In this document: piece by piece, positions 62,452-64,000 of the stretch
Position numbering within the stretch: position 1 is the stretch's first letter
Layout: each line of letters begins with the position of its first letter
Assembly: GCA_020845755.1 (NCBI GenBank)
Contig: JADLFE010000013.1
Coordinates: forward strand, 1 to 64,000
DNA length: 64,000 bases
Source: Phycisphaerales bacterium
GTDB taxonomy: Bacteria > Planctomycetota > Phycisphaerae > Phycisphaerales > UBA1924
Direction: 5' to 3'
The notes under the pieces: model-generated
The model's database searches: none
What the model was told of the DNA's origin: nothing
Seen by the model: only the letters and a program-made list of their open reading frames with translations
Program-made: the position numbers and the translations under genes

Positions 62452-64000
62452 ATGTTTTTCCGCAAGAAGCAGGCCCCGGCTGAGAAGGTTGTGATCCCCA
62501 CCGGTTCGCCCTCGATCGCTTCGGCCGCCGGCACGGCGGTCCCCGCGGGCCCCGGCGAATCTCGCATCTTTGAATTCGGTTCCGACATGCTCAGGCGGGC
62601 GCGCGGGCACAAGACCAGCGTGCTCTCGGCCAAGTTCTACTCCGATGCACTCATGGAATGGTCCATGAAGGACCCGCAGTTCAAGGTGCAGATGTTCCGC
62701 TTTGTCGATGCGTTCCCGATGCTGCGCACGCCCGAGGCGATTCTCGATCACCTCAACGATTACCTGAGCCAGCCGGGCGTGACGGTGCCGACCGCGATCG
62801 GCGCGGCCCTGAAGGCCGGCGGGATCATGAAGGGCGCCGCGGCCGCCACGATCAGCAAGCAGATCGAGGGCATGGCGTCGAAGTTCATCGCGGGGCGTGA
62901 CGCGGCGTCGGCGCTGCCGGGCCTGCGCAGGCTGTGGGATGATGGCATCGCGTTCAGCGTCGACCTGCTGGGCGAGGCGTGCCTGTCCGACGCGGAAGCG
63001 GATGCGTACCGCGACAAGTACCTCGATCTGATTTCGAACCTGCCCGGCGAGGTGGCGAGCTGGCCCTCACAGCCGCGGCTGGAGACCGACCACCTCGGCG
63101 CGATCCCGCGGACCAACGTGTCGGTGAAGATCTCGAGTTTGTCCGCGCGGTGCGATCCCATCGACACCGAGGGATCGATCAACGACCTGATGCGCCGGAT
63201 GGAACCGATCCTGGAGACCGCGCGCGACAAGGGCGTGTTCGTCAACTTTGACATGGAGCACCACGCGCTGAAGGACTTCACAATCGAGTTGTTCATGCGC
63301 TGCTGCCAGCGGATCAATTTCCAGGCGGGCATGGCGATGCAGGCGTATCTGCGCTCTGGCGTCGAGGACGCCAAGCGCGTGTGCGACTGGGCGGTGCGCA
63401 CGGGTCGGATGGTGACGGTGCGCCTGGTGAAGGGCGCGTACTGGGACGCCGAGACGATCAAGTCCGAGCAGGCAGGCTGGCCCTGTCCGGTGTGGGGCAC
63501 CAAGTGGCAGACGGACGCATGCTTTGAGCGCATGGCCAACGTGTTTGTCGAGGCGTGCCCGCGTTCGGCGAGCGCGGGCGGCGTGAAACTGGCGCTGGGG
63601 TCGCACAACGTGCGTTCGATCGCGGCGACGATCGCGGCGATGGAGCAGCGGGGCCTGCCGCACAGCGCGCTGGAACTTCAGATGCTCCACGGCATGGCGG
63701 ACCAGCTCAAGCACGCGGCGGCGGAACTTGGCCTGCGCGTGCGCGAGTACGTGCCGGTGGGCGAGATGATCCCGGGCATGGCGTATTTCGTGCGCCGCCT
63801 GCTTGAAAACACGAGCAACGAGTCGTGGCTCAAGGCCGGATTCATGGACAACGCCGACGCGGGCGCGCTGCTGCGGGCGCCGGGCTCGGCTCAGACGCCG
63901 GGCGCCGCGAAGGTCGACGCGACCGACGTGAAGTCGGGGATGGACCTCCTGGCGCTGGCGCCGGAACGGCACAAACTGTCGCCGGCGATCGAGGGGCTGG
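62452..64000 (+). CDS. proline dehydrogenase / PutA-like protein (partial, runs off the window)
   Basis: The first 516 residues are visible. The N-terminal part (FRFVDAFPMLRTPEAILDHLNDYL) and the FAD-barrel motifs (NVSVKISSLSARCDPID, VFVNFDMEHHALKDFTIELF, INFQAGMAMQAYLRSGVEDA, VTVRLVKGAYWDAETIK, LALGSHNVRSIA, EYVPVGEMIPGMAYFVRRLLENTSNESWL) are those of proline dehydrogenase in bifunctional PutA. It oxidises proline to pyrroline-5-carboxylate. A glutamate-semialdehyde dehydrogenase domain probably follows beyond the window. Confidence 0.9.
   Translation, partial: MFFRKKQAPAEKVVIPTGSPSIASAAGTAVPAGPGESRIFEFGSDMLRRARGHKTSVLSAKFYSDALMEWSMKDPQFKVQMFRFVDAFPMLRTPEAILDHLNDYLSQPGVTVPTAIGAALKAGGIMKGAAAATISKQIEGMASKFIAGRDAASALPGLRRLWDDGIAFSVDLLGEACLSDAEADAYRDKYLDLISNLPGEVASWPSQPRLETDHLGAIPRTNVSVKISSLSARCDPIDTEGSINDLMRRMEPILETARDKGVFVNFDMEHHALKDFTIELFMRCCQRINFQAGMAMQAYLRSGVEDAKRVCDWAVRTGRMVTVRLVKGAYWDAETIKSEQAGWPCPVWGTKWQTDACFERMANVFVEACPRSASAGGVKLALGSHNVRSIAATIAAMEQRGLPHSALELQMLHGMADQLKHAAAELGLRVREYVPVGEMIPGMAYFVRRLLENTSNESWLKAGFMDNADAGALLRAPGSAQTPGAAKVDATDVKSGMDLLALAPERHKLSPAIEGL

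Overview
The window is GC-rich bacterial DNA whose backbone genes point to a planctomycete, most likely of the Phycisphaerae. The signs are a very long SecA with clade-type insertions, a PEP-CTERM-like exported protein, DUF1580- and DUF2934-type proteins, a type IV pilin-like protein and a SPINDLY-type glycosyltransferase. This placement is inferred from gene content, not from a marker phylogeny.

Layout. (1) 1-15 kb is core chromosome: the end of a DedA-like protein; a chaperone cluster (groES, groEL, dnaJ, grpE) interrupted by two tiny cassettes, each a small gene framed by its own inverted repeats; an FmdB zinc ribbon, acpS, an SRAP protein, secA, a free-standing NrdJ-type C-terminal domain, a pilin-like protein and tRNA-Pro(CGG). 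(2) 15.07-24.67 kb is an integrated element bounded by an exact 44-bp duplication of the tRNA 3' half. It carries a tyrosine integrase, a DUF1580 excisionase-like protein, an AEP-type primase followed by 9-bp-spaced iterons, a P27-type small terminase, an HK97-type capsid and a soluble-plus-membrane cargo pair. It has no large terminase, portal or tail gene, so it looks like a phage satellite. (3) 24.65 to about 59.24 kb is a second element with a large serine recombinase whose reading frame ends inside the tRNA copy. It has a plasmid-like backbone (ParB, VirD4-type coupling ATPase, MobF relaxase, ParA, RepA, an iteron/DnaA-box origin, ArdC) but no mating-pair-formation genes. (4) Its right part, 42-59 kb, is a defence island: a ribbon-helix-helix regulator, three DNA methyltransferases and a PLD-type nuclease in one operon; an XRE/ImmA regulator with partner; a SPARTA-type TIR-APAZ plus short Argonaute pair; a DUF262/HNH (GmrSD-like) protein; a GIY-YIG protein; and a deoxyribosyltransferase/TIR-like protein. 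A roughly 65-nt structured repeat separates several of these modules. (5) From about 59.24 kb the chromosome resumes, beginning with a strong hairpin that may be the displaced native terminator of tRNA-Pro, then a truncated-looking small gene, a TPR glycosyltransferase, a DUF4375 protein and a proline dehydrogenase (PutA-like) running off the window.

How it fits together: two unrelated integrases appear to have used the same tRNA-Pro 3' end, building a tandem island of about 44 kb. The satellite brings replication, packaging and capsid functions. The second element brings mobilisation, plasmid-style replication and partition, and layered anti-invader systems. The most novel-looking parts are the minimal capsid-encoding satellite, the three-methyltransferase plus PLD operon, the repeat-framed cassettes in the chaperone cluster, and the recurring double-hairpin repeat.
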